Shown here one piece after another: positions 12,277 to 22,818 of a stretch of DNA of 64,000 nt. A model generated the notes under the pieces. That model saw only the letters and a list, made by a program, of their open reading frames with translations. It did not search any database and was not told the origin of the DNA. Within the stretch, counting starts at the first letter, position 1, and each line of letters begins with the position of its first letter. The translations under genes and the position numbers were made by a program. Source of the stretch: Paracoccaceae bacterium (GTDB lineage: Bacteria > Pseudomonadota > Alphaproteobacteria > Rhodobacterales > Rhodobacteraceae); NCBI GenBank assembly GCA_016938875.1, contig JAFGTV010000008.1, positions 186,001 to 250,000 of the forward strand, written 5' to 3'.

Positions 12277-13488
12277 TCACCGGTCGATCTCTCCGAACAC
12301 GACATCCATCGTGCCGATAATCGCCGCCACGTCGGCCAACTGGTGGCCGCGGGTTATGTAATCCATCGCCTGCAAGTGCAGAAAGCCCGGCGCGCGCAGC
12401 TTGGCGCGGTAGGGCTTGTTGGTGCCATCGGCCACCAGGTAGACCCCGAATTCACCCTTCGGCGCCTCGACCGCGGCATAGACCTCTCCGGCGGGGACGT
12501 GGAACCCCTCGGTGTAGAGTTTGAAGTGGTGGATCAGCGCCTCCATCGAGGTCTTCATCTCGCCGCGCTTGGGCGGGGTGATCTTGCCGCGGGCCAGAAC
12601 CTCGCCCGGCTCATTGCGCAGCTTTTCGCAGGCCTGCCGGATGATATGGGTCGACTGGCGCATCTCTTCCATGCGCACCAGGTAACGGTCATAGCAATCA
12701 CCGTTCTTGCCCACCGGGATCTGAAAGTCGAATTCGTCATAGCATTCATAGGGTTGCGACCGGCGCAAATCCCATGCCAAGCCGGAACCGCGCACCATCA
12801 CGCCCGAGAACCCCCAGTCGAGGATATCTTGCTCGGTCACCACGCCGATATCGGCGTTGCGCTGCTTGAAAATGCGGTTCTCGGTCAGCAGGCCGTCGAT
12901 ATCGTCGATGACCCGGGGGAATTCCACGGCCCATTGATCGATATCCTCGATCAGCGCGGGCGGCAGATCCTGGTGCACGCCGCCGGGCCGGAAATAGGCC
13001 GCGTGCAGCCGCGCGCCGCAGGCCCGCTCGTAGAACACCATCAGCTTTTCGCGCTCTTCGAAGCCCCACAGCGGCGGGGTCAGCGCGCCCACGTCCATCG
13101 CCTGCGTGGTGACGTTCAGCAGGGGGTTCAGCACCCGGCCGATTTCGGAATACAGCACCCGGATCAACTGCGCCCGTCGCGGCACCTCGGTTTTGGTCAA
13201 CCGCTCGATGGCCAGGCACCAGGCATGTTCCTGGTTCATCGGCGCGACGTAATCCAGACGGTCGAAATAGGGCAGGTTCTGCAGGTAGGTGCGGCTCTCC
13301 ATCAGCTTTTCGGTGCCGCGATGCAGCAGGCCGATATGCGGATCGGCGCGCTCGACGATCTCGCCGTCCAGTTCCAGCACCAGACGCAAAACACCATGTG
13401 CCGCAGGGTGCTGCGGGCCAAAGTTGATGTTGAAATTGCGGATCTGCTGTTCGTCCGTCCGCGCGTCGTTGAAACCGCCGTCCATCAT
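12277..13488 (-). CDS. nuoD: NADH-quinone oxidoreductase subunit D
   Basis: A 403-residue 49-kDa subunit of the quinone-binding module. Seen: [21 protein letters not shown] near the N-terminus, the conserved His/Tyr quinone region ([16 protein letters not shown]) and [16 protein letters not shown]. The start is set at 13488 (MMDGGFND) because that ATG forms an ATGA overlap with the stop of the upstream sulfotransferase gene; an adjacent in-frame ATG at 13485 is equally possible. The family usually follows nuoC directly; here a sulfotransferase gene intervenes. Confidence 0.97.
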   Translation of the reverse strand: MMDGGFNDARTDEQQIRNFNINFGPQHPAAHGVLRLVLELDGEIVERADPHIGLLHRGTEKLMESRTYLQNLPYFDRLDYVAPMNQEHAWCLAIERLTKTEVPRRAQLIRVLYSEIGRVLNPLLNVTTQAMDVGALTPPLWGFEEREKLMVFYERACGARLHAAYFRPGGVHQDLPPALIEDIDQWAVEFPRVIDDIDGLLTENRIFKQRNADIGVVTEQDILDWGFSGVMVRGSGLAWDLRRSQPYECYDEFDFQIPVGKNGDCYDRYLVRMEEMRQSTHIIRQACEKLRNEPGEVLARGKITPPKRGEMKTSMEALIHHFKLYTEGFHVPAGEVYAAVEAPKGEFGVYLVADGTNKPYRAKLRAPGFLHLQAMDYITRGHQLADVAAIIGTMDVVFGEIDR

Positions 13489-14360
13489 GTCAGCCCCCCC
13501 CGGTGCGCGGCCCATGCGGGCGGCACCCGTCCCAGCCGTTCAGCCACGAAATCGTATTGCGGCGCCAGAAAACGCGCCGCGGCACGGCGTTGCTCGGCAC
13601 TCATCCTTACGGGCACGCCGGCATGCACCCGCGCGGACAGATCAGCCGCCATCGGCGCAATCCCCAGAAAGCGGCACAGACGCGCGATCGCCTCTTGGGA
13701 AAACAGCTCTTCGTAGAAAGCCAGGAACAGCCGAGAGGGGTCAACCGCCGCCCAAAGCCGTTCAAGAACCGTGCGATAGTCGCCGCGTTGGGTGATCTGC
13801 GGCTCCCGGCCGCGCAGCGCACGCGCCAAAAGACGCCCCGCGCGCACACCGACCGGCGCGCCCGATGCCGCGCGTCGGCGCGCAATCATACGCACATGAC
13901 TCCACAGCCGCTCGACCGGGTCGCGCATCAGGTAAACGAAGCGCACATCAGATGCCATGGCGGCCATCCGTTCAAATCGCCCCACTGGCAGCGTAGAATA
14001 AGCAGGCGTTATGTCAGCAATAAGGCGCGCCTCGCCCCGGCCCTGGTCGAGATAGTCCAGATAGGCGGCCTCGTCCCCGCAGGCCAGCACGTGCGACCAG
14101 TCGTCCATATCCGCCAAGCCCCGGGCCCGGGACGCGACACGGGCGGGATCGGGCGATGCGGGACGCATGGCGGTTCGGGCGCGGGTCGTGTCCAGCGCCG
14201 CGCGCGCCTGCTCCAGGCGCCCCTCTTCCAGGGTATCGAAAAAGTGCAGTTCCTTGATCGTGCGCAAATGGCACTGGGCATGGCCCGCCAGATAGGCGTG
14301 CAGCCAACTGGTGCCCGCCTTGGTGGCGCCGACGCCGAACAGAAGGGTTGCCTGGGTCAT
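13485..14360 (-). CDS. PAPS-dependent sulfotransferase-family protein between nuoC and nuoD
   Basis: A 291-residue cytosolic sulfotransferase. The 5'-phosphosulfate-binding loop [10 protein letters not shown] is at residues 11-20, followed by KELHFFD; the 3'-phosphate-binding motif [16 protein letters not shown] lies near residue 150. These identify a PAPS-using sulfotransferase of the Sulfotransfer type; the acceptor is unknown. Start 14360 (MTQATLLFG) is seven bases after the nuoC stop; the stop overlaps the nuoD start by four bases, so it is embedded in the complex I operon. Its Arg/Ala richness matches neighbours. See findings. Confidence 0.88.
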   Translation of the reverse strand: MTQATLLFGVGATKAGTSWLHAYLAGHAQCHLRTIKELHFFDTLEEGRLEQARAALDTTRARTAMRPASPDPARVASRARGLADMDDWSHVLACGDEAAYLDYLDQGRGEARLIADITPAYSTLPVGRFERMAAMASDVRFVYLMRDPVERLWSHVRMIARRRAASGAPVGVRAGRLLARALRGREPQITQRGDYRTVLERLWAAVDPSRLFLAFYEELFSQEAIARLCRFLGIAPMAADLSARVHAGVPVRMSAEQRRAAARFLAPQYDFVAERLGRVPPAWAAHRGGLT

Positions 14361-14367
14361 GCCGTTC

Positions 14368-14982
14368 CTACCCCTTGGCCCCGTCGGCCTTGTCATCGCC
14401 GGGCAGGATATAACTGGCCCCTTCCCAGGGACTCATGAAATCGAACTGGCGATAGTCCTGCACCAGCTTGACGGGTTCGTAGACCACGCGCTTTTGCGCC
14501 TCGTCATAGCGCACCTCGGTATAGCCGGTGGTCGGAAAATCCTTGCGCAGCGGGTGCCCGCGAAAGCCGTAATCGGTCAGGATCCGGCGCAGGTCGGGAT
14601 GACCCGAGAAGATGATGCCGAACATGTCGAACACCTCGCGCTCGAACCAGTTGGCCGAGGGGTGGATCGCCTCGATCGAGGGCAGCATTTCCTCTTCGCG
14701 CACGGCGCATTTCACGCGGATGCGGTGATTCTGGTACATCGACAGGAAATGGTAAACCACGTCAAAGCGCGCCTCGCGCTCGGGATAGTCGACCGCGGTG
14801 ATGTCAACCAGCGAGGAAAACCGGCACGTTGCATCGGCGCGCAGAAACTCGACCAGCCCGGCGATCGAGGCGGGGGCGGCCTCGACCGTCAGCTCGCCAT
14901 GGGCCACGGACCAGGACAGCACGCAGTCGGGACGTCGCAGCTCGATATGGGTGCCAAGCTCATTCAGGGCGCTGGTGTCCAT
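14368..14982 (-). CDS. nuoC: NADH-quinone oxidoreductase subunit C
   Basis: A 204-residue 30-kDa subunit of complex I, with no cofactor. Conserved C-terminal signature [20 protein letters not shown] and [16 protein letters not shown] are both present. It starts three bases after nuoB ends. In this organism nuoC and nuoD are separate genes, as in other alphaproteobacteria. Confidence 0.98.
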   Translation of the reverse strand: MDTSALNELGTHIELRRPDCVLSWSVAHGELTVEAAPASIAGLVEFLRADATCRFSSLVDITAVDYPEREARFDVVYHFLSMYQNHRIRVKCAVREEEMLPSIEAIHPSANWFEREVFDMFGIIFSGHPDLRRILTDYGFRGHPLRKDFPTTGYTEVRYDEAQKRVVYEPVKLVQDYRQFDFMSPWEGASYILPGDDKADGAKG

Positions 14983-14985
14983 CGC

Positions 14986-15875
<890 letters not shown>

Positions 15876-16132
15876 CGGATCCGCCCTCCACTTGCGTTGC
15901 GCATTGCTGCATCTTGCGCGTTTGTTTTCCGAACCCGAGGTTAACCGGGCCGCCGGGGCCGGGTCAACAAACCCGCCCACGCGTCTTGGCCCCATCTGTT
16001 ATCGCGGCAAGCGGGAAATGTATACAGTCGTGCGCATTGAAAAAGCGCCGGATTGCCGCATCTGTGCCATAGCTTTAAAAACAGGGGATTTTCAGGGCTT
16101 GTTAAGGCCCCGACCCTCGGTTTTCTGGGGAC
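15876..16132 (-). promoter_or_regulatory. leader/promoter region of the nuo operon
   Basis: The 257 non-coding bases between liuC and nuoA are the only gap large enough to hold the main promoter of the complex I operon. It contains the 8-base palindrome TGTATACA at 16019-16026, which on the minus strand could double as a -10 element, and a GGAGGG ribosome site just before the GTG of nuoA. I cannot define a convincing -35 element, so the exact promoter is open. Confidence 0.3.
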
Positions 16133-16927
16133 TCAGGCGTCGGTATCGACCCACCAGCCGGGCTTGCGCCGCTCGAAAAAGGCCGCGATTCCCTCTTGGG
16201 CCTCGGCATCCTCCCAGCAGGCGACCAGGGCGGCGATGCTGTGCTCGATCACCTGCGCGTCGATGCGCGGGCCCAGGCTGCGCAACTGCGCCTTGGCGCG
16301 GGCCACCGCCCCCGGCGCGCAGGCCAGATAGGGGGCGACCTCGGCCTGGGTCGCGGCGTCCAGCTCGGTCGCGGGCACCGCGCGGGCCAACAGGCCCAGG
16401 CGCACGGCCTCATCCGCGTCGAACCGCCGGCCCGACAGGAACACCCGGCGCGCCGCGGCCTCGCCGATGCGGGCGGTGACATAGGGGCCGATGGTGGCCG
16501 GGATCAGGCCCAGCCGCGTTTCGGTCAGCGCAAAGCGGGCGGTCTCGACCCCCACCGCCACGTCACAGACGGAAATCAGCCCGATGCCACCGCCAAAGGC
16601 CTGCCCCTGCACCCGCCCGATCAGCGGCTTGGGCAGGATGTTGAGCGCGCCCAGCATCGCCGCCAGCGCGCGCGCCCCGGCGGCGCGGGTGGGGCCATCG
16701 GCGGCCATCTGGGCGCGCATCCAGTCCAGATCGCCCCCGGCGCAGAAACTGGCCCCCGCCCCGGTCAGCACCACGGCGCGCACCGCGGGATCCGCACCCA
16801 GCCGCGTGGCCGCGTCGTGCAGCTGGGCGATCAGGTTGGCCGACAGGGCGTTGTGTTTGTCGACACGGTTCAGCGTCACCGTGGCAACGCCCCGCGCATC
16901 GGTTGCGATCTTGACCTCTTGGCTCAT
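16133..16927 (-). CDS. liuC: enoyl-CoA hydratase family, probable methylglutaconyl-CoA hydratase
   Basis: A 264-residue crotonase-fold enzyme. The oxyanion-hole motifs ASFCAGGDLDWM and GQAFGGGIGLISVCDVAVG and the acidic catalytic region LTETRLGLIPATIGPYV are present. In leucine degradation this enzyme hydrates 3-methylglutaconyl-CoA to HMG-CoA; that specificity is inferred from the operon with ivd, mccAB and HMG-CoA lyase rather than from sequence alone. It starts 32 bases after the HMG-CoA lyase stop and is the last gene of the cluster. Confidence 0.88.
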   Translation of the reverse strand: MSQEVKIATDARGVATVTLNRVDKHNALSANLIAQLHDAATRLGADPAVRAVVLTGAGASFCAGGDLDWMRAQMAADGPTRAAGARALAAMLGALNILPKPLIGRVQGQAFGGGIGLISVCDVAVGVETARFALTETRLGLIPATIGPYVTARIGEAAARRVFLSGRRFDADEAVRLGLLARAVPATELDAATQAEVAPYLACAPGAVARAKAQLRSLGPRIDAQVIEHSIAALVACWEDAEAQEGIAAFFERRKPGWWVDTDA

Positions 16928-16959
16928 CGCCCTCTCCCGGTTGATTGGTGAAACGGATC

Positions 16960-17811
16960 TCAGCCGCGCATTGCCCGCGCCATTTCGGCGGCCCGGGCGA
17001 TCACGTCCAGGTCCAGCCCGGTGTCATAGCCCAGCTCGGCCAGCCGCGCCGCCACCGCCTCGGTCGCGACATTGCCGGTGGCGCCCTTGGCATAGGGACA
17101 GCCCCCCAGCCCGCCCACGGCGGCGTCAAAGACCCGCAGGCCCAGCGCCAGGGACGCCTCGATATTGGCCAGCGCGCGGCCCGCCGTGTCGTGGAAATGC
17201 CCAGCCAGCCGGTCGGACGGGACCACCGCCAGCACCGCGTTCAGCATGGCGGTCACGCTCTCGGGCGTGCCCTGGCCGATGGTGTCGCCCAGGCTGATCT
17301 CGTAACAGCCCAGCGCCAGCAACCGCTGTGCCACCTCGGCCACCTTGCCCGGCGGGGTCGGCCCGTCATAGGGGCAGTCGGTCACGCAAGAGATATAGCC
17401 GCGCATCGGCAGGCCATCGGCGCGCGCGGCCTCGGCCACCGGGGCAAAGCGATCCAGGCTTTCGGCGATGGTGGCGTTGATATTGGCGCGGCTGAACCCC
17501 TCGGACGCGGCGCCGAAAATCGCGATCTCGTCGGCGCGGGCGGCGCGGGCGCGCTGGTACCCCTTGAGGTTGGGCGTCAGCGCGGCATAGCGCACCCCCG
17601 GCGCGCGGGCGATGCCCGCCAGCACCTCGGCGCCATCGGCCATTTGCGGCACCCATTTGGGGCTGACGAAACTGGCCACCTCGATCCGGCGGAACCCGGC
17701 GCGCGACAGCGTGTCGATCAGCGCGATCTTTTCGGCCGTGGGGATCGGGCGGGCCTCGTTTTGCAGCCCGTCGCGGGGGCCGACCTCAAAGATCTCAATG
17801 CCCCGGGTCAT
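16960..17811 (-). CDS. liuE: hydroxymethylglutaryl-CoA lyase
   Basis: A 283-residue TIM-barrel lyase of the HMGL-like family that cleaves HMG-CoA to acetyl-CoA and acetoacetate, the final step of leucine degradation. Key motifs: EVGPRDGLQNE near residue 8-18, the metal-binding HFHDTAGRALANI, and the C-terminal signature GGLGGCPYAKGATGNVATE with the catalytic Cys in GGCPYA. Starts 48 bases downstream of the GST gene. Confidence 0.95.
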   Translation of the reverse strand: MTRGIEIFEVGPRDGLQNEARPIPTAEKIALIDTLSRAGFRRIEVASFVSPKWVPQMADGAEVLAGIARAPGVRYAALTPNLKGYQRARAARADEIAIFGAASEGFSRANINATIAESLDRFAPVAEAARADGLPMRGYISCVTDCPYDGPTPPGKVAEVAQRLLALGCYEISLGDTIGQGTPESVTAMLNAVLAVVPSDRLAGHFHDTAGRALANIEASLALGLRVFDAAVGGLGGCPYAKGATGNVATEAVAARLAELGYDTGLDLDVIARAAEMARAMRG

Positions 17812-17859
17812 GACCGGCCCCCTGTGGCAGGTGCCCGACCGCCTGTTTGCCCGCGCCGT

Positions 17860-18519
17860 TCAGTCATCGGGGGCCTCGTAGAAATCGCGAAGATAGATTT
17901 CCGCCACCCCATCCTCGGCCAGCGCGCGCCGAAAGGCGGGGCGTTGCGCGATCCGCCCGTAATAGGCATCCACCGCCGGCAACAGCCCCACGGGCACAAA
18001 GCGGCGCGCGATCATCACGCCGTAGCCCACATTGGTATCCACCGCCGAGAACCCCGAGGGCAACAGCCAGTCGCGCTGTGCCACCACGCGCTCGACCACC
18101 TCCAGCGCCTTTTCCAGCCGCTTGGCCTCCAGCCGCATGACCGTGGGCGAGCGCATCCAGTCCTCGCGCAGGGCGATGTGGTGTTGGGTCAGGTTGGCGA
18201 TATGCTGGCCGATGGTTTCCGCGAAATGCAGCCATTCCAGCCAGTCGGCCCGTTCTGCATCCCCGGCGAACCGGCCCAGGCCACAGTCGGGGCGGGTTTC
18301 CACCAGGTATTCGGTAATCGCGCCGGATTCGAACAGCACCCGGCCGTCAATCTCCAGCGCGGGCACCCGGCCCGCGGGCGACAGCGCCAGGAAATCGGGA
18401 TGGCGCAGGGATTTGTCGAAAAACGAATAGGAACGGGTTTCGAACGCCTCTCCCATCTCGTGCAGCAGCCACAGCGTGCGGAACGAGCGCGCCTGGGGGC
18501 AATGGTGCAGGCGGATCAT
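17860..18519 (-). CDS. glutathione S-transferase-family protein in the leucine operon
   Basis: A 219-residue GST-fold protein: N-terminal thioredoxin-like half (MIRLHHCPQARSFRTLWLLHE ... GRVPALEIDGRVLFESGAITEYL, with the cis-Pro VPAL and the ESGAI glutathione-binding turn) and an all-helical C-terminal half. It overlaps the mccA stop by four bases and precedes HMG-CoA lyase, so it is co-translated with the leucine pathway. Possible role is detoxification or maleylacetoacetate-isomerase-like chemistry; the substrate cannot be read from the sequence. Confidence 0.88.
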   Translation of the reverse strand: MIRLHHCPQARSFRTLWLLHEMGEAFETRSYSFFDKSLRHPDFLALSPAGRVPALEIDGRVLFESGAITEYLVETRPDCGLGRFAGDAERADWLEWLHFAETIGQHIANLTQHHIALREDWMRSPTVMRLEAKRLEKALEVVERVVAQRDWLLPSGFSAVDTNVGYGVMIARRFVPVGLLPAVDAYYGRIAQRPAFRRALAEDGVAEIYLRDFYEAPDD

Positions 18520-20465
18520 GCGGCGTCCTCCTCGGGTTCGTGCAAGGCGATCAGCGCGGCCCCGGCCTCGACCTGGGAACCGGCCTGGGCCAGCAGTTCG
18601 GCCACCACCCCGTCGCGTGGCGCGGTCAGGGTGTGCTCCATCTTCATCGCCTCGAGGATGGCCAGGGGTTGGCCCGCTGTTACCGCCTCGCCCGCGTCGA
18701 CCATGACCGCCTTGACCAGCCCCGGCATCGGCGCCTCGATCAGGTTGCCGTGGACACCGGCGGCGGCGGCCCGGTCCAGCGGATCCAGCGGGACAAAGCC
18801 AAAGGTGCCCGCGGCCCCCGCGAACACATGGATCGCCCCCCCGGCATGCACCACCCGGCCCGCCGCGGCCCCCGCGATGCGCCAGCCGCTGGCGTCGCGA
18901 TGGGCCTCCAGCCCGGTCTGGCCGATCTCGACCATGGCCCGGTTCGGCCCGTGAAACAGCACCGCCCCGGTGATCTCTTGACCGGCATGGGACAAGACGA
19001 TGGTGCGGCGCAGCGGCGCCCAGAGGGTAAAGCCCGCCTGCCCCCCCCCGGGCGGGGACGCGGCGGCCAGCAGGGCGGCGGCCTGCACCGCCAGCGACGG
19101 CCCCTGGGCCCCGGTCAGCGCCGCCAGATCCCGTTCGATCAGCCCGGTATCGACCTGGCCCGCGGCAAATCCCCGATGGCGCGCCAGCGCGCCCAGAAAG
19201 CCCAGGTTGGTCACCGTGCCCGCGACCTCGGTCGCCTCCAGCGCGCGGGCCAGGCGGTTCAGCGCGACCGCGCGGGTCGGCCCGTGGGTGATCAGCTTGG
19301 CGATCATGGGGTCATAAAACGGACTGATCGTGTCGCCGCTGCGCACGCCGGTATCGGCGCGCACCCCGTCGGGAAAGGCCAGATGCGCCAGGGTGCCAGT
19401 GGCGGGCAGGAACCCTGCGGGCACATCCTCGGCGTAAAGCCGCGCCTCGAAGGCATGGCCGGTCAGCGCGATCTGGTCTTGCGCCAGCGGCAGCCCCTCG
19501 CCCGCCGCGACGCGCAACTGCCACTCCACCAGGTCCAGGCCGGTCACCGCCTCGGTCACCGGGTGTTCGACCTGAAGGCGGGTGTTCATCTCCATGAACC
19601 AGAACCGGTCCGGGCGCAGCCCGTCGGACCCGTCCACGATAAACTCCACCGTCCCCGCCCCGCGATACCCGATGGCGGTGGCCGCGCGCACCGCGGCCTG
19701 GCCCATGGCGGCGCGCATCTGCGGCGTCATGCCCGGCGCGGGGGCCTCTTCGATGACCTTCTGGTGGCGGCGTTGCAGCGAGCAGTCGCGCTCATAAAGA
19801 TGCACCGCGTCGGTGCCGTCGCCAAAGACCTGCACCTCGATATGGCGGGGCCGTTCGACGAATTTCTCGATCAGCACGGCGTCGTTGCCAAAGGCGCCCC
19901 GCGCCTCGGAACGGGCAGCGGCCAGCGCGGCGGGGAAATCCTGTGCCCGCTCGACCTTGCGCATGCCCTTGCCGCCGCCGCCGGCCACGGCCTTGATCAG
20001 CACCGGGTAACCGATCGCCTCGGCCGCGCCGGACAGGTGGTCGTCGTCCTGGTTGTCGCCGTGATAGCCCGGCACCACGGGCACACCGGCCTTTTCCATC
20101 AACGCCTTGGCCGCGTCTTTCAGGCCCATCGCCCGGATCGCATCCGCCGACGGGCCGATAAAGGTCAGCCCCGCCGCCACCACCGCCTCTACGAAATCGG
20201 GGTTTTCCGACAGAAAGCCATAGCCGGGATGGATCGCCTCGGCCCCGGTATCAAGCGCGGCCTGGATGATGCGCGCGCCTTGCAGATAGCTTTCGGCCGG
20301 GGCGGGCGGGCCGATGGGCACCGCCTGATCGGCCATCGCCACATGGCGCGACAGCGCGTCGGCCTGGGAATGGACCGCGACCGTCGCCACGCCCATGCGG
20401 TGGGCGGTGTCGATGATCCGGCAGGCAATCTCGCCGCGGTTGGCTATCAGGATCTTTCGGAACAT
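18516..20465 (-). CDS. liuD: methylcrotonyl-CoA carboxylase, biotin-containing alpha subunit
   Basis: A 649-residue protein with biotin carboxylase (ATP-grasp; KAVAGGGGKGMRKVE glycine loop), a linker and a C-terminal biotin carrier domain whose biotinyl Lys is in LEAMKMEHTL (about residue 608). Together with the beta subunit it carboxylates 3-methylcrotonyl-CoA. The start at 20465 (MFRKILIANRGEIACRI) is the conserved family start; the open frame upstream to 20525 is not conserved. It follows mccB after 75 bases that hold a dispersed repeat copy. Confidence 0.95.
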   Translation of the reverse strand: MFRKILIANRGEIACRIIDTAHRMGVATVAVHSQADALSRHVAMADQAVPIGPPAPAESYLQGARIIQAALDTGAEAIHPGYGFLSENPDFVEAVVAAGLTFIGPSADAIRAMGLKDAAKALMEKAGVPVVPGYHGDNQDDDHLSGAAEAIGYPVLIKAVAGGGGKGMRKVERAQDFPAALAAARSEARGAFGNDAVLIEKFVERPRHIEVQVFGDGTDAVHLYERDCSLQRRHQKVIEEAPAPGMTPQMRAAMGQAAVRAATAIGYRGAGTVEFIVDGSDGLRPDRFWFMEMNTRLQVEHPVTEAVTGLDLVEWQLRVAAGEGLPLAQDQIALTGHAFEARLYAEDVPAGFLPATGTLAHLAFPDGVRADTGVRSGDTISPFYDPMIAKLITHGPTRAVALNRLARALEATEVAGTVTNLGFLGALARHRGFAAGQVDTGLIERDLAALTGAQGPSLAVQAAALLAAASPPGGGQAGFTLWAPLRRTIVLSHAGQEITGAVLFHGPNRAMVEIGQTGLEAHRDASGWRIAGAAAGRVVHAGGAIHVFAGAAGTFGFVPLDPLDRAAAAGVHGNLIEAPMPGLVKAVMVDAGEAVTAGQPLAILEAMKMEHTLTAPRDGVVAELLAQAGSQVEAGAALIALHEPEEDAA

Positions 20466-20483
20466 CTGAACCTCTGGCTGATC

Positions 20484-20532
20484 GGGGCGGGGGCCGGCCC
20501 CGCACCCCCGGGGTATTTGACCCAAGAAGAAG
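20484..20532 (+). repeat. dispersed intergenic repeat, divergent copy
   Basis: Between mccB and mccA: a G/C-rich inverted stretch (GGGGGCCGGCCCC) followed by CCCCCGGGGTATTTGACCC and AAGAAGAAG. The tail (…TATTT-GACC-AAGAAG) matches the near-identical copies at 24593 and 30848, with the hairpin part diverged. It is likely a member of the same extragenic element family. Confidence 0.55.
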
Positions 20533-20540
20533 CGGGCAGG

Positions 20541-22145
20541 CTACATGCGGAACACACCAAAGCGCGTCTCGGGGATCGGCGCGTTCAATGCGGCCGACAG
20601 CGACAGCGCCAGCACATCGCGCGACTTGCGCGGGTCGATGATGCCATCGTCCCACAGCCGCGCCGAGGCGTAGAGCGGATGGCTCTGGCGGGCGAACATT
20701 TCGATCGTGGGGCGTTTGAAGGCGGCCTCGTCCTCGGCGCTCCAGCTGTCCCCCGCGCGTTCGATGGCGTCGCGCTTGACGGTGGCCAGCACGCCGGCGG
20801 CCTGTTCGCCCCCCATCACCGAGATGCGGCTGTTGGGCCAGGACCACAAAAAGCGCGGCTGATAGGCGCGCCCGGCCATGCCGTAATTGCCCGCGCCGAA
20901 AGAGCCGCCCACCAGCATGGTGATCTTGGGCACCGAGGTGGTGGCCACCGCGGTCACCAGTTTGGCACCGTGGCGCGCGATCCCCTCGTTTTCATATTTG
21001 CGCCCCACCATGAAGCCGGTGATGTTTTGCAAGAACACCAGCGGCGTGCCCCGCTGGCTGCACAGTTCGACGAAATGCGCGCCCTTTTGCGCAGCCTCGG
21101 AGAACAGCACGCCGTTATTGGCGATGATCCCCACCGGGCAGCCCATCACATGGGCAAAGCCGGTGACCAGGGTTTCGCCAAAGCGCGGCTTGAACTCGTC
21201 AAAGCGCGAGCCGTCGACGAGCCGCGCGATCACCTCGCGGATGTCGTAGGGGGTGCGCAGGTCGGCGGGCACCACGCCGAGCAGTTCCTCGGGGTCATAG
21301 GCGGGATCCTCGGGGGTTTCCCAGCGCACGGTATGGGGTTTTTCGCGGTTCAGATGCGACACCGCACGGCGGGCCAGGGCCAGGGCGTGGGCGTCATCCT
21401 CGGCCAGGTAATCGGCCACGCCGGACAGGCGGGTATGCACATCGCCGCCGCCCAGATCCTCGGCGGTGACGACCTCGCCGGTGGCGGATTTGACCAGGGG
21501 GGGGCCGGCCAGAAAGATCGTCCCCTGCTCGCGCACGATGATGGTCACGTCCGACATGGCAGGCACATAGGCACCACCCGCGGTGCAAGAGCCCATCACC
21601 ACGGCGATCTGCGGGATGCCCTTGGCCGACATCCGCGCCTGGTTGTAGAAGATCCGCCCGAAATGATCGCGGTCGGGGAAAACCTCGTCCTGGTTGGGCA
21701 GGTTGGCGCCACCCGAATCCACCAGGTAGATGCACGGCAGCGCGCATTCCTCGGCGATTTCCTGGGCGCGCAGATGTTTCTTGACGGTCATCGGGTAGTA
21801 AGTGCCGCCCTTTACGGTGGCGTCGTTGCACACGACCATGACCTCTTGGCCGTGGACCTGGCCGATCCCGGCGATCACCCCCGCGCAGGGGGCCGCGCCG
21901 TCGTACAGACCATGTGCGGCGGTGGCGCCGATTTCCAGGAACGGTGTGCCGGGGTCCAACAGGTTGGCCACCCGGTCCCGCGGCAGCATCTTGCCGCGCG
22001 ACAGGTGACGCTCGCGCGCCTTGCCACCGCCACCCGCGGCGGCCAGTTGGGCGGCCTCGGCGACCTCGCGCAGCGCGTCGAGATGGGCGGCGCGGTTGGC
22101 CTGGAACGCCTCGGAGCCGGGCAGCGCGCTGGTGCTCAGGCGCAT
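20541..22145 (-). CDS. liuB: methylcrotonyl-CoA carboxylase, carboxyltransferase beta subunit
   Basis: A 534-residue carboxyltransferase of the acyl-CoA carboxylase beta family. Motifs include [56 protein letters not shown] and [15 protein letters not shown], all typical of MCC beta. It partners the biotin subunit encoded downstream. Situated 115 bases after the LprI-like gene. Confidence 0.95.
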   Translation of the reverse strand: MRLSTSALPGSEAFQANRAAHLDALREVAEAAQLAAAGGGGKARERHLSRGKMLPRDRVANLLDPGTPFLEIGATAAHGLYDGAAPCAGVIAGIGQVHGQEVMVVCNDATVKGGTYYPMTVKKHLRAQEIAEECALPCIYLVDSGGANLPNQDEVFPDRDHFGRIFYNQARMSAKGIPQIAVVMGSCTAGGAYVPAMSDVTIIVREQGTIFLAGPPLVKSATGEVVTAEDLGGGDVHTRLSGVADYLAEDDAHALALARRAVSHLNREKPHTVRWETPEDPAYDPEELLGVVPADLRTPYDIREVIARLVDGSRFDEFKPRFGETLVTGFAHVMGCPVGIIANNGVLFSEAAQKGAHFVELCSQRGTPLVFLQNITGFMVGRKYENEGIARHGAKLVTAVATTSVPKITMLVGGSFGAGNYGMAGRAYQPRFLWSWPNSRISVMGGEQAAGVLATVKRDAIERAGDSWSAEDEAAFKRPTIEMFARQSHPLYASARLWDDGIIDPRKSRDVLALSLSAALNAPIPETRFGVFRM

Positions 22146-22260
22146 GGGTGCCCCTTGGCCGCGCGGCGGGCCGTGATGTTGTCGCCGATCATTCCCGGTG
22201 TCCTCCCTTGGCCGTCCGCCGGCCGCGCGCCCCTTCCCAAGGGCGCGCGGTCGTGACGGT

Positions 22261-22782
22261 CTACTTGGTTTGCATGTACTTGACCGAGCTTTCCAGGAAC
22301 ATCGCCTGTTCGCCCACCCGCTTCATCGTGCAACTGGCGGCCGCGGTCATCGTATAGGGGGTGCCGCGGCGCATCATCGCCTCGACCGCGCAGCGGATTT
22401 CGCGCCACTCGGCCCATTTTTGCTGCTGAAGGTCCAGATCCTCGGTCAGCTTGAAAGGGACGACCTTGCTCTTGGGGTTCTTGGCGAACTCGGCATCGGC
22501 CAGTTCGGCCTGTTTCAGCATCGCCTCATAGGCGGTGTCCATCCGACCCTTCCAATACTCTGTCTCGGCGGCCATGCAGGCCGCGATGTCGGAATTGGAG
22601 GGGTTCTTGATCGACTGGAAACACACCCGCGCGGATTCGCCGATGCAGGTATCGTCCGCCCCCGGCAGGCGCTGTTTTTCCATGCAGGCCAGCGTGGCGT
22701 CGGGCGAAAAGTTCACCTCTTGGGCCATCGCAGGCAGCGGCAGGGCAAACGCAAGGGCGGCTATAAGAAGGGGGGGTCGCAT
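22261..22782 (-). CDS. LprI/DUF1311-like secreted protein
   Basis: A 173-residue protein with a signal peptide ([20 protein letters not shown]) and a cysteine-spaced core: [22 protein letters not shown]...[11 protein letters not shown], matching the lysozyme-inhibitor LprI N-terminal family. Four Cys in this pattern suggest two disulfides in the periplasm. Located between ivd and mccB in the same orientation; the relation to leucine catabolism is probably only positional. Confidence 0.82.
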   Translation of the reverse strand: MRPPLLIAALAFALPLPAMAQEVNFSPDATLACMEKQRLPGADDTCIGESARVCFQSIKNPSNSDIAACMAAETEYWKGRMDTAYEAMLKQAELADAEFAKNPKSKVVPFKLTEDLDLQQQKWAEWREIRCAVEAMMRRGTPYTMTAAASCTMKRVGEQAMFLESSVKYMQTK

Positions 22783-22795
22783 GGAGCACCTCTAA

Positions 22796-22818
22796 AAGTT
22801 GACTTATAAACTCAACTT
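22796..22818. other. 7-base inverted repeat between ivd and the LprI-like gene
   Basis: AAGTTGA, a 9-base spacer, then TCAACTT, ending inside the ivd stop codon. It has few GC pairs and no T-run, so it is a poor intrinsic terminator; it could be a weak operator or RNA stem. Only the symmetry is certain. Confidence 0.3.

Noticed and set aside
18540-22256. 1238-codon plus-strand open frame over the mcc genes
   Set aside because: Antisense shadow of mccA and mccB, which carry unambiguous motifs; composition is Gly/Arg/His-rich.
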